Positions 46,030-55,324 of a stretch of 64,000 bases of DNA are shown piece by piece; position 1 is the stretch's first letter, and each line of letters opens with the position of its first letter. The translations under genes were made by a program, and so were the position numbers. The notes beneath the pieces are model-generated. The model made no database searches and was not told where the DNA came from. It saw only the letters and a program-made list of their open reading frames with translations. The DNA is from Syntrophobacterales bacterium (GTDB lineage Bacteria > Desulfobacterota > Syntrophorhabdia > Syntrophorhabdales > Syntrophorhabdaceae), in the NCBI GenBank assembly GCA_031274925.1, contig JAISPL010000006.1:124001-188000 (forward strand). Direction: 5' to 3'.

Positions 46030-46543
46030 TACCGCCTCCTTCCGTCAACTTCAAAACTATCTGGTGGTTTATCTGCATTCTGGAAAATCGTATAAGGAAA
46101 GTCCTAAAAGCGTTACCAATCTAATCTTTTATGCTCATTGAGCACAATGGAGATACCCTCTTTTCTCTTTCCCATGAGACTTCTCTACCCCTATGTAATT
46201 GCCGCAATGACTGCTATCACAGGTGGCTCATCCTAATTGAACCCCCGGATTTTACGTCGTCACAATACGTTGAATTCCAGACTATCCCTCAGGAGGGCAG
46301 GACGAATTCTAACACGAAAAACATGCCGAAGGAAAGAGGTTGCCGCATCCAGGCGGACAGACACCGGACGATATTCGGGAAACTTGTAATTCATGGGACT
46401 AAATATGCTGACATTTTGTAAGTTGCCAGTCTTTATGGCTCTGATCATCCCGTTGAAAATAGTGGGGGATTTGTGATACTAAAAGGAATGGAGCGGGAAG
46501 CGATGGCCGAGAGGATCAATCTTTACATGCAGGGGACATTCAG

Positions 46544-47752
46544 GTGATTGCCGATGTAAAACTAATCGAGCCTGTGAGCATGATCGTCCTTACAGGGGGA
46601 CCCTGTTCCGGCAAAAGCTCATCTCTCGCTTATCTCACAGAAAGACTCTCCGATCACGGTTTCATGGTATTCATCGTACCGGAAACGGCAACTCTTATTA
46701 CGAGCACGGGTATCGACCGGCAAAAGATGGACAGAACAAGACAGGTAGCCATGTTTGAGGAGACGATTTTCGACATGCAACTCACCTTTGAGGAGATATA
46801 CAAGAAAGCGGTAACGGACATATTTCCCGATAGGAGGAAGGTGATTCTTCTCGACAGGGGCATTATGGACATCAAGGCATTCATGCCTCAAGAAAATTTC
46901 AAAGCTATGCTCAAGAGAAAGGGGCTTTCCGAGGTGAATGTGCGCGACCGGTACAATGGCGTCATCCACCTCGTTACCGCCGCAGAAGGCGCCGAGGAAT
47001 ATTATACGGGAGAAAATAACACGGCTCGGATAGAATCCCCCGAAGAGGCCCGCTCCATTGACCTGAAGACCAGAGAGAACTGGCTTGGTCATCCTCATTT
47101 CAGGATTATCGACAACCGCACGGACTTCAAAGGAAAGATCAAGCGTACCTTTGAGACGATTTCGCAATTCCTGGGCATTTATCTTCCTCTTAACAAGAAA
47201 GAAAAGTACCTTGTCCGGTCTGTCGAATACGAAATGCTTCCTACCAATCAAATTATACACATAGAAGAGGTCTGCCTGCGGACCAAGAACAGTGCCGCCG
47301 AAGGGGTTCACATCCGGAAGCGGGGACAGCAAGGCTCCTATCTTTATTTCCTTTCGAGAAGAAGAGCGACGAAGCATGCGGACACGTGGATTGAGGAGGA
47401 AGAGCTTATCGCGGAACAAGAGTATCTTACCCTGAAGACTCTGATTGACCCGAAGACCGATATTGTCGAGAAGGAGCGGATCTGCTTTTTCTGGGACAAC
47501 CAGTATTTCGAACTGGATCGTTATAAGGGGAGGTTGGAGAGACTCATCGTGCTTAATGTGGAATATGGCGAATCTTCACGTGACGAAGCAGGTCGTATTC
47601 CACCGTTCGTCCTGGTGGATGGTAATATAACGGGCGATCCGCGCTACCTAACGCAAAGTATGGCGGTGAAAACAAAGAAGGTGGCGAGGGCTTCGGAAAG
47701 CCTGAATAAAAAGAAAAAGGTCCGGACGAAAGGAACGCTCAAGGATACTTGA
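46544..47752 (+). CDS. TTD14-like P-loop NTPase fused to a CYTH-type domain
   Basis: 402 residues. N-terminal kinase-like P-loop GGPCSGKSS (residues 18-26; AAA_28 type), with a Walker-B-like VILLDRGIMD. The second half has the alternating charged strands (EYEMLP, EEVCLRTKN, VHIRKRG, EYLTLKTLIDPK, EKERICFFW) of a CYTH/triphosphate-tunnel barrel. This two-domain layout is that of animal TTD14 proteins and their bacterial relatives. The GTG start at 46544 overlaps the stop of a 19-codon frame beginning at ATG 46488 (GTGA), suggesting coupling; ATG 46580 is an alternative start. Likely a nucleotide- or triphosphate-acting enzyme; substrate unknown. Confidence 0.8.
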   Translation: MIADVKLIEPVSMIVLTGGPCSGKSSSLAYLTERLSDHGFMVFIVPETATLITSTGIDRQKMDRTRQVAMFEETIFDMQLTFEEIYKKAVTDIFPDRRKVILLDRGIMDIKAFMPQENFKAMLKRKGLSEVNVRDRYNGVIHLVTAAEGAEEYYTGENNTARIESPEEARSIDLKTRENWLGHPHFRIIDNRTDFKGKIKRTFETISQFLGIYLPLNKKEKYLVRSVEYEMLPTNQIIHIEEVCLRTKNSAAEGVHIRKRGQQGSYLYFLSRRRATKHADTWIEEEELIAEQEYLTLKTLIDPKTDIVEKERICFFWDNQYFELDRYKGRLERLIVLNVEYGESSRDEAGRIPPFVLVDGNITGDPRYLTQSMAVKTKKVARASESLNKKKKVRTKGTLKDT

Positions 47753-48546
47753 GTGGGGTGAGGTTCCTGTCTTAGAGGTAGTCACCCATCTTAAATTTCT
47801 CCGCTTCCACGGAGCAGGCAATGAGAACCTTGTTGACGATGTCCCATAGCGGTTGAAACTTAGGATAGGGCATTGAAAGCAGGCAGGAGAAAGTCCTTCT
47901 TCTGGCTCATCCTTTGGATAACAAAAGAAAGGCCATTGAGAGGGACGGTTTTATCGCCAAGTTTGTCTTAAATTCCTCCAGAGCGCTTAAGGGGCTCGGT
48001 TCCGTCAATGATCTGGTTGGTCTCAATACTAAAAAAATGATGCCATATCGACAGATGCCCCCCTGAACGGCGGATAGGCTTTGGAGAGACGCTTTTTTCC
48101 GGGAAGCTGCCTTCTCTTTGTTTGACTGTTCTACGTAGAAGTACATCTAATTGACCTGCCGCAGTCTCTCGCCTCACCGCGTAACCCGGGTGACTGCATT
48201 CCTCACGACATTATCATTTGTTCTCTTAGTTTACGCTCCCCTTAATTAAGGAATTAAGACCCTCTATAGTGTATCTCCATATATGATCCGATGTTAAGTA
48301 TACATCTTTTTTGCAACACAGCGACCTTCGGAAGGCTGACCGCCAATCCATCATCCCTATCCGCAGGAGCCACGGAGGGATTACATGTTGGCGGACAAAG
48401 AGCAGGGCGAGGGCCTGCGGAACAAGTATAGTCCGAGAAGGAAACGGACAAATGGTTTCGGGGCGAAGTAAAATATATTCATGAAAGATCTTCACGCTCC
48501 CTAAGTCTTGCCATATTTAGAGAACGGACAGACCGCCGGAATTTTC
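47753..48546. other. ~790-bp gap without confident gene
   Basis: On the minus strand a frame from about 48146 to 47782 is open except for one TGA and ends SVEAEKFKMGDYL-stop, so a decayed gene of ~120 codons is possible. No family recognised and no ribosome site. Confidence 0.3.
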
Positions 48547-48575
48547 TTGACTTAATTGAAACTCAAAATTAAAAT
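48547..48575 (+). promoter_or_regulatory. Promoter of the tetR-RND operon
   Basis: TTGACT (48547-48552), 17 bp, TAAAAT (48570-48575). Start near 48582, leader of about 50 nt before the regulator ATG at 48632. Confidence 0.6.
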
Positions 48576-48631
48576 ATACATTGGAATTAGCTGTTTTACT
48601 TAAGCGGCCGTTCTGTCATGCGAGAAATACG

Positions 48632-49345
48632 ATGAAAATCCTCAGAAAAGATGCGGAACAGACACGGCAGAGCCTTTTGGCTGCCGGGAGCGCAATTTTC
48701 GCCGACAAAGGTTATCGGGATACCACCATCGCCGAAATCTGCGAGCGGGCCAAGGCGAATATTGCGGCTGTAAATTATCATTTCGGAGACAAGGAGACTC
48801 TATACCGGGAATCATGGCGCCATGCCTTTCTTAAATCCATAGCGACTCATCCCCCGGACGGCGGTGTTGCTGAGGATGCGCCTCCCGAAGATAGGCTACG
48901 GGGACAGATTGCAGCCATCCTGCACCGGGTGGCGGACCAAGAAAGCAAGGAATTCCTTATACTTCTCAAAGAGTTTGCCAACCATACGGGCCTCCTTAAG
49001 GACCTGGTTCTTGAGGAGGTACGCCCGATACGGATAAGGATGGAAGCTGTCCTTCGACAGATTCTTGGCGAACGTGCCTCCAAAGTCCAAGTTCGTTTTT
49101 GCACCATAAGCATCCTGACCCAGTGTATTAATGCTATTGTGGCGGGATTGACAAGAACACAGGGATGGGAGGACGAAGCCGAGTCCCTGAAAATAGATAA
49201 TATTGAAGAGTTTATCGACCATGTTGTCGGGTTCTCGCTGGGTGGGATTGCCTCCATTCGCAAGACGTTGCAAAGCCCTGGCGGAACCCGTAAATCCCGT
49301 GGAGCGGGCCGAAAAAAAGCAGACCTTATTGCCAACCCTGTCTGA
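48632..49345 (+). CDS. TetR-family regulator (CecR/YbiH-like)
   Basis: 237 residues. The N-terminal helix-turn-helix (SAIFADKGYRDTTIAEICERA...NYHFGDKETLY) is textbook TetR. The longer C-terminal ligand domain looks like the CecR/YbiH (DUF1956) type. It is the first gene of the pump operon, so it probably represses its own operon and responds to a pump substrate. ATG 48632 chosen over upstream in-frame codons because it gives the family start. A 13-bp inverted repeat spans its 3' end. Confidence 0.9.
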   Translation: MKILRKDAEQTRQSLLAAGSAIFADKGYRDTTIAEICERAKANIAAVNYHFGDKETLYRESWRHAFLKSIATHPPDGGVAEDAPPEDRLRGQIAAILHRVADQESKEFLILLKEFANHTGLLKDLVLEEVRPIRIRMEAVLRQILGERASKVQVRFCTISILTQCINAIVAGLTRTQGWEDEAESLKIDNIEEFIDHVVGFSLGGIASIRKTLQSPGGTRKSRGAGRKKADLIANPV

Positions 49346-49380
49346 CCTCCCTTGTTTTTTTAGGACTGTCAGACAGGGTT
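49334..49380. promoter_or_regulatory. 13-bp inverted repeat between tetR and adaptor gene
   Basis: AACCCTGTCTGAC (49334-49346, overlapping the tetR stop) and GTCAGACAGGGTT (49368-49380) are exact reverse complements, 21 nt apart, with a T7 run in the loop. The right arm with its left flank also forms an 11-bp palindrome CTGTCAGACAG (49366-49376), the size of a TetR half-operator. Either an operator for an internal promoter or an mRNA hairpin. Confidence 0.55.
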
Positions 49381-49400
49381 AAACCATAAAGAGGTGTTTC

Positions 49401-50609
49401 ATGCAGAGAAACTGGAAGACCAGACTGACCATATTATCTATTGGAATTCTCGGCGTTATCCTTGCATCGGCGGGATGTGGGAAGTCGACGGCAAATCAAC
49501 CTCCCAAGAGAGGAATCCCGGAAGTGGCCGTCGTGGCTATGAAAGAAGAACAGGTGGCCATCTCTACCGAATTGCCTGGGAGAACCTCAGCATACCTTGT
49601 GGCCGAGGTCAGACCTCAGGTGAGCGGCATAATTCAAAAGCGTCTGTTCACCGAAGGGGACGATGTGAAGGCCGGGGACGTACTCTACCAGATTAATCCG
49701 GCGCCGTACCAGGCGTCCTATAATAACGCCATGGCAGCGCTCGCAAGGGCTGAGGCAAATTTACCTCCCATCCAACTGAAGGCCGAGCGCTACAAAGAGT
49801 TGATTGTCATAAAAGCAGTGAGTCAGCAAGATTACGATGATGTATCGGCAGCAGTCAAACAGGCTGAGGCTGAGGTGGCGGTCAATAAGGCAGCCGTTGA
49901 GACCGCCCGCATTAATCTTACTTACACGCGGATCACAGCCCCCATATCAGGCCGTACCGGCAAATCCCATGTGACTGTGGGCGCCCTCGCAACGGCACAC
50001 CAAACCGCCCCACTGACGACCATTCAGCAGCTCGATCCCATATACGTGGATGCGATGCAATCAAGCGCGAATCTTCTGGCCCTGAAGCGGAACATGGAGG
50101 CCGGCCGGATCAATGGGGCCAGCTCCAGGCAGGCCCGGGCAAAACTGCTTCTCGAAGACGGCACGCCTTATCCATCAGAAGGAAACATGAAGTTTTCAGA
50201 TGTCACTGTTGATCCCAGCACAGGGTCATTCAGTCTCCGTACGGTCTTTCCGAACCCAAAGCATACGCTTCTGCCAGGCATGTATGTGCGGCCCGTAATC
50301 TTGGAAGGGGTTGTCAATCGTGCAATCCTTGCCCCCCAGCAGGGAGTCTCCCGAGACTCAAAGGGAAACCCCATGGCTCTGATTGTGGACAGCGAAGGTA
50401 AAGTTCAGGTGCGGATGCTCACCCTGGACCGGGCTATAGATGATAAATGGCTGGTCACATCGGGACTTTCGACGGGCGACAGGGTAATAGTCGAAGGTAT
50501 TCAAAAGGTCAGCCCTGGCGCGCCTGCGAAGGCCATCCCATTTGATGCCGGACGGAACGAGGATCCCAAAGCCTCGAAGGTAAATGGGCCGCCGTCAAAA
50601 GCAAATTAG
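49401..50609 (+). CDS. RND efflux periplasmic adaptor (MFP)
   Basis: 402-residue lipoprotein linking the inner-membrane pump to the outer-membrane channel. Signal peptide with lipobox ASAGC (C26), then biotinyl-lipoyl, alpha-hairpin (A/E-rich coiled coil about 90-165) and beta-barrel domains typical of AcrA/MexA. Ribosome site AAGAGG. The next gene starts 12 nt after its stop. Confidence 0.94.
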   Translation: MQRNWKTRLTILSIGILGVILASAGCGKSTANQPPKRGIPEVAVVAMKEEQVAISTELPGRTSAYLVAEVRPQVSGIIQKRLFTEGDDVKAGDVLYQINPAPYQASYNNAMAALARAEANLPPIQLKAERYKELIVIKAVSQQDYDDVSAAVKQAEAEVAVNKAAVETARINLTYTRITAPISGRTGKSHVTVGALATAHQTAPLTTIQQLDPIYVDAMQSSANLLALKRNMEAGRINGASSRQARAKLLLEDGTPYPSEGNMKFSDVTVDPSTGSFSLRTVFPNPKHTLLPGMYVRPVILEGVVNRAILAPQQGVSRDSKGNPMALIVDSEGKVQVRMLTLDRAIDDKWLVTSGLSTGDRVIVEGIQKVSPGAPAKAIPFDAGRNEDPKASKVNGPPSKAN

Positions 50610-50621
50610 GCGGAGGCTGCC

Positions 50622-53600
50622 ATGTTATCGAAATTCTTTCTTGATCGTCCTGTCTTCGCTTGGGTCATCGCCATTATCATCATGCTGGCGGGAACGCTTG
50701 CGATCTATAATCTGCCTATCTCCCAGTACCCGCCCATTGCTCCACCCTCCATTTATATTCAGGCGTTCTATCCTGGAGCTTCTGCGGAGACGGTGGAGAA
50801 CAGTGTAACTCAGATCATTGAGCAGAAGATGGTCGGCCTTGATAAAATGCTTTACCTTTCCGCCACAAGTGATTCAGCCGGATCTGCCCGCGTGGAACTG
50901 ACATTTGCCCCAGGGACCGACCCAGACCTTGCGTGGGCAAAGGTACAGAATAAACTTCAATTAGCCATGGCAAGTCTGCCGGAAGTAATCCAGCGTCAGG
51001 GAGTCTCGGTGGGAAAAGCGACGAAGAACTGGTTGTTAATCGTCGGCTTGATTTCCGAGGACGGCATCATGGACGGCAATGATCTAAGAGATTATGCCCA
51101 ATCCAACCTTGAGAAGGTACTTGCACGGGTGCCAGGCGTTGGCGAGGTCGAGAACTTCGGAACCCAGTATGCTATGCGCATCTGGCTCAACCCGGACAAG
51201 ATGACGAGCTACAACCTTACCATCGAAGATGTAGTCAATGCTCTCCGGGTTTACAACGTGGAGGTCTCGGCCGGTCAGTTCGGCGGAACGCCGGCGGTGC
51301 CTGGCCAGCGTCTGAACGCCTCAATCATCGTTCAGAGTCTGCTCAAAAATCCTGACGAGTTTGCCTCTATCCCGGTCCGTGTCAACACTGACGGCTCTAC
51401 CGTGCGGGTGTGCGACGTGGGGAGGACCGAACTGGGAACAGACCAGTACGACATTGAGGCTTTTTATAACAGGAAGCCTTCAGCGGCCATGGGCATTAGG
51501 ATGATGGCGGGAGCGAACGCCCTCGATACAGCTGACGCGATCAAGGCAAAGCTTAATGATATGAGCAGATATTTCCCTCCCGGAATGAAAGTCATCTATC
51601 CGTATGATACGACCCCGTTTGTGAAAGTGGCCATAAAAGAAGTGATAAAGACACTCTTTGAAGCGATTCTGCTGGTATTTCTGGTTATGTGGCTTTTTAT
51701 GGGTAATATGCGGGCCACACTGATACCGACCATCGCGGTGCCTGTGGTGCTTCTCGGGACTTTCGCGGTCCTTGGAGCGTTCGGATTTTCCATCAATATG
51801 CTGACCATGTTCGCTATGGTCCTAGCCATCGGTCTCCTGGTTGACGACGCGATTGTTGTCGTCGAGAATGTGGAACGGATCATGAGAGAGGAGGGGCTTT
51901 CCCCTAAGGAAGCAACACGTAAGTCAATGGATCAGATTACCAGCGCTCTGATCGGTATTGGACTGGTGCTCTCGGCAGTGTTCGGCCCCATGGCATTTTT
52001 TGGTGGTTCTACAGGAATCATTTACCGTCAATTTTCCGTAACAGTCATCTCGGCCATGCTCCTCTCAGTTGTTGTCGCATTGATCCTGACACCCGTCCTC
52101 TGCGCCTCATTGCTTAAACCGGTGAAACCTGGGCATGAGCCTGCGGAAAATGCGATCTTTTTTCTGCGCCCCTTTTTCAGAAAGTTCGACCAGGTGTTTT
52201 TCCGGATAAGGGACGTTTACGTAAAGCTTGTGGAGCGCTCTTTTGACAGAAAATTGCGCTATCTGGTCGTTTACGTGGTGATCGTGGGCGTTGCAGCCGT
52301 TGTTTTCTTTCGGATACCCACATCGTACCTTCCCGATGAGGACCAGGGAATGCTCATGGCTCAGGTGATCATGCCCACGGGCGCCACGCTGGAGCAGACC
52401 AAGAAGGTTGTAGAGAGGATGGACAAATACTTCAAAACGAATGAGAAAGAGGCGGTGGAATCGTGCATGACGATTTCCGGTATCGGCTTTTCCGGAAGAG
52501 CACAGACCGCCGGTCTGGTGTTTATCAAGCTCAAAGACTGGGACCTGCGCCACAAAGCGTCCTTGAGAGCCAAAGCCATTGCAGAGAGGGCCACGAGAGC
52601 CTTTTCGCAATTCCGCGACAGTATGGCGTTTGCCTTCCCTCCTCCCTCGGTCATTGAGCTCGGCAACGCGAGGGGCTTCGATTTCCAACTGCTGGACAGA
52701 GGAGGAATGGGCCACGACAAGCTTATGGCAGTCCGTAACCAGCTTCTCGGTATGTCCATGCAGGACAAAAGACTGACATCGGTCAGGCCCAATGGTATGG
52801 AAGATGTCCCTCAATACAAGATAAATATAGACTGGGCAAAAGCGGGTACCTTGGGCGTTCCCATTGCGTCCATCCACAAGACGATTTCCGATGCCTTCGG
52901 CAGCGTCTACGTCAACAACTTTATACAGTCGGGTCGCGTGAAGCGTGTGTATGCACAGGCGGATGCTTCTTATCGCATGCTGCCCAAGGATATAGAGAAA
53001 CTTTACGTGCGCAACACCTCCGGCAAGATGGTTCCTTTTTCCGCCCTCGCATCAAGCCGCTGGACTTCGGGTTCGCCCAAGCTGGAGCGTTTTAATGGTT
53101 TCTCGTCCATGAACATCTGGGGTGAGTCTGCCCCGGGGAGAAGTTCTGGCGAGGCGATGCAGGCTATGGAAGAGATGGTCACAAAGCTGCCCCATGGGGT
53201 CGGCTACGAATGGACGGGACTCTCCTACCAGGAACGGATAGCGAGCAAGCAGGGTCCGATTCTCTACGCGTTCTCCATCATTGTCATCTTCCTCTGCGTG
53301 GCAGCGCTTTATGAGAGCTGGCCCATACCGCTCGCCAACATGCTGATGCTGCCCCTCGGCGTCTTCGGTGCAACCATTGCTACTTGGGCCCGCGGCTTCC
53401 ATAATGACGTGTACTTCCAGATCGGGTTCCTTACCACCTTGGGTCTCACCACGAAAAATGCGATTCTCATCATCCAGTTCGCGAGAGAAAGAATGTCCCA
53501 AGGAGAAGGATTGATGGAGGCGACCATCGGAGCGGCGCGGGTAAGACTGAGGCCGGTTATCATGACGTCCATGGCCTTTTTCTTCGGCGTCCTGCCTCTC

Positions 53601-53852
53601 GCCAAAGCCTCCGGCGCCGGCGCCGGCGCGATGAACGCAATCGGCACCGCCGTTACCGGCGGTATGCTTTCCGCAACGTTCATCGACCTCTTTTATATTC
53701 CCCTTTTCTTTGTCATGGTATCAAGGGCGTTCAAACGAAAGAAGCCTGATGAGACAACAGGTGGAGGCGCCGAATCGCCTCCTCATGGCGACCCAGGGGG
53801 GACAACACCTGAGTTGACTGCGACTGCTTCTTTAGAGGGGGCCCGGTCATGA
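50622..53852 (+). CDS. RND multidrug efflux pump, HAE1 type
   Basis: 1076-residue inner-membrane proton/drug antiporter of the AcrB/MexB type with 12 membrane helices and two large periplasmic loops. The N-terminus MLSKFFLDRPVFAWVIAII and the GLLVDDAIVVVENVERIM helix (proton-relay aspartates near residue 405) are diagnostic. Forms the tripartite complex with the flanking genes. Overlaps the following gene by 4 nt. Substrates cannot be predicted. Confidence 0.96.
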   Translation: MLSKFFLDRPVFAWVIAIIIMLAGTLAIYNLPISQYPPIAPPSIYIQAFYPGASAETVENSVTQIIEQKMVGLDKMLYLSATSDSAGSARVELTFAPGTDPDLAWAKVQNKLQLAMASLPEVIQRQGVSVGKATKNWLLIVGLISEDGIMDGNDLRDYAQSNLEKVLARVPGVGEVENFGTQYAMRIWLNPDKMTSYNLTIEDVVNALRVYNVEVSAGQFGGTPAVPGQRLNASIIVQSLLKNPDEFASIPVRVNTDGSTVRVCDVGRTELGTDQYDIEAFYNRKPSAAMGIRMMAGANALDTADAIKAKLNDMSRYFPPGMKVIYPYDTTPFVKVAIKEVIKTLFEAILLVFLVMWLFMGNMRATLIPTIAVPVVLLGTFAVLGAFGFSINMLTMFAMVLAIGLLVDDAIVVVENVERIMREEGLSPKEATRKSMDQITSALIGIGLVLSAVFGPMAFFGGSTGIIYRQFSVTVISAMLLSVVVALILTPVLCASLLKPVKPGHEPAENAIFFLRPFFRKFDQVFFRIRDVYVKLVERSFDRKLRYLVVYVVIVGVAAVVFFRIPTSYLPDEDQGMLMAQVIMPTGATLEQTKKVVERMDKYFKTNEKEAVESCMTISGIGFSGRAQTAGLVFIKLKDWDLRHKASLRAKAIAERATRAFSQFRDSMAFAFPPPSVIELGNARGFDFQLLDRGGMGHDKLMAVRNQLLGMSMQDKRLTSVRPNGMEDVPQYKINIDWAKAGTLGVPIASIHKTISDAFGSVYVNNFIQSGRVKRVYAQADASYRMLPKDIEKLYVRNTSGKMVPFSALASSRWTSGSPKLERFNGFSSMNIWGESAPGRSSGEAMQAMEEMVTKLPHGVGYEWTGLSYQERIASKQGPILYAFSIIVIFLCVAALYESWPIPLANMLMLPLGVFGATIATWARGFHNDVYFQIGFLTTLGLTTKNAILIIQFARERMSQGEGLMEATIGAARVRLRPVIMTSMAFFFGVLPLAKASGAGAGAMNAIGTAVTGGMLSATFIDLFYIPLFFVMVSRAFKRKKPDETTGGGAESPPHGDPGGTTPELTATASLEGARS

Positions 53853-55261
53853 TACTAAAGGCCCTGCCGGTTATACTCATCATTTCGTGCCTCACCGGAT
53901 GTACTATGGCCCCCACCTATACGCGCCCAACATCTCCTGTACCTATGGAATGGCCTAAAGGTCCCGCATACAAAGAGGCTGCCGGAGAGCAGGCTGGTCC
54001 TCTTGTCTCCGATATAGGATGGCGCGAGTTCTTTACCGATGAGAAATTGCGGGAGGTGATCGAACTTGCTCTAGAAAATAACAGAGATCTAAGAATAGCG
54101 GCGCTTAACATCCAAAAGGCCCAAGGGTTCTACCGAGTCCAACGAGCCGAGCTTTTCCCAGCAGTCAACGCTACCGGGGGCAAAATAAAGCAACGGCTGC
54201 CATCTGATGTGTCAGGGGCAGGTGTTGCGACGATATTCAGCCAGTACAATACGGGTATAGGCTTGAGTTCTTATGAGCTTGATTTTTTCGGCCGTCTGAG
54301 GAGCCTTACCGAGGCGGCGCTGCAACGGTATTTTGCTACAGAGCAGACCCGCCGGAGCGCACAGATCTCACTTGTCGCATCAGTGGCAAATGCATACCTG
54401 TCCTACGCAGCCGATTGTGAAAGCCTGAAACTGAGCCGCGACACACTGGAAAGCCAGGAGGCCTCGTACAAGCTGATTCAGAAGAGATTCAGCGTAGGGG
54501 CATCTTCGGAGCTAGACCTCCGCCAAGCACAGACCCATTTGGATGCGGCGCGGGTCGATATAGCTCTCTTTACGGCTCAGGTGGCGGAGGACCTAAATGC
54601 CTTGGAAGTCCTCGCGGGTTTGCCTATTCCTTCTGAGCTATTGAGGAATGAGCTGGGTAGCAGCTCAATATTTAAGGACATTACCATAAAAGCCTCCTCC
54701 GAGGTGCTCTTGCGTCGACCCGACATCCTGCAGGCTGAGCATCAGCTTAGGGCCGCCAATGCTAATATAGGTGCGGCGCGGGCCGCTTTCTTCCCTACCA
54801 TCCTCTTGACTACGAATGCGGGCATGGCGAGCAGTCGACTGTCCGGACTTTTTGAAGCTGGCTCTAAGGCTTGGACTTTCGCTCCCCAAGTAGGCCTGCC
54901 CATCTTTGATGCGGGTTCCAGGTTGGGAAGTCTCCAAGCAGCAAAAGCTGACCGCGACATATTCCTTGCACAGTACGAAAAGACCATTCAGGTAGCTTTC
55001 AGGGAGGTGGCAGATGCCCTGGCCCAGCGTGGTACAGTGGGAGATCAGTTGGAAGCGCAGGAATCCCTCGTAGAGGCTTCAGCTCAAGCCTATCGTCTTT
55101 CCTATGCCCGCTATATGAATGGAATTGATAACTACCTGGTGGCCCTCGACTCTCAGCGGTCGCTTTACGCTAACCAGTTGCGGCTCATCTCCATACGTTT
55201 TTCCCAGCTTACCAACCTGGTGACCCTTTACAAGGTGCTCGGTGGTGGTGACAAGGAATAA
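53849..55261 (+). CDS. Outer-membrane efflux factor (OprM/TolC-type lipoprotein)
   Basis: 470-residue outer-membrane channel of the NodT/OprM type. Lipobox LTGC with C18, then two repeats of the coiled-coil OEP domain (ENNRDLRIAALNIQKAQ..., ENIGAARAAFFP-like second block). Completes the efflux operon. Convergent with the polyamine operon; only 63 bp separate the two stops. Confidence 0.93.
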   Translation: MILKALPVILIISCLTGCTMAPTYTRPTSPVPMEWPKGPAYKEAAGEQAGPLVSDIGWREFFTDEKLREVIELALENNRDLRIAALNIQKAQGFYRVQRAELFPAVNATGGKIKQRLPSDVSGAGVATIFSQYNTGIGLSSYELDFFGRLRSLTEAALQRYFATEQTRRSAQISLVASVANAYLSYAADCESLKLSRDTLESQEASYKLIQKRFSVGASSELDLRQAQTHLDAARVDIALFTAQVAEDLNALEVLAGLPIPSELLRNELGSSSIFKDITIKASSEVLLRRPDILQAEHQLRAANANIGAARAAFFPTILLTTNAGMASSRLSGLFEAGSKAWTFAPQVGLPIFDAGSRLGSLQAAKADRDIFLAQYEKTIQVAFREVADALAQRGTVGDQLEAQESLVEASAQAYRLSYARYMNGIDNYLVALDSQRSLYANQLRLISIRFSQLTNLVTLYKVLGGGDKE

Positions 55262-55324
55262 AAGTGATGAAGTACCATGCACTGTATTCCAAATTGCAGG
55301 AGAAGAGCCTTTCTGGCGAGATGA

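Noticed and set aside
47782-48146. Frame with one TGA considered as a selenoprotein
   Set aside because: selA is encoded nearby, but the frame lacks a start site, a recognised family and a SECIS-like hairpin; a pseudogene or chance is simpler.
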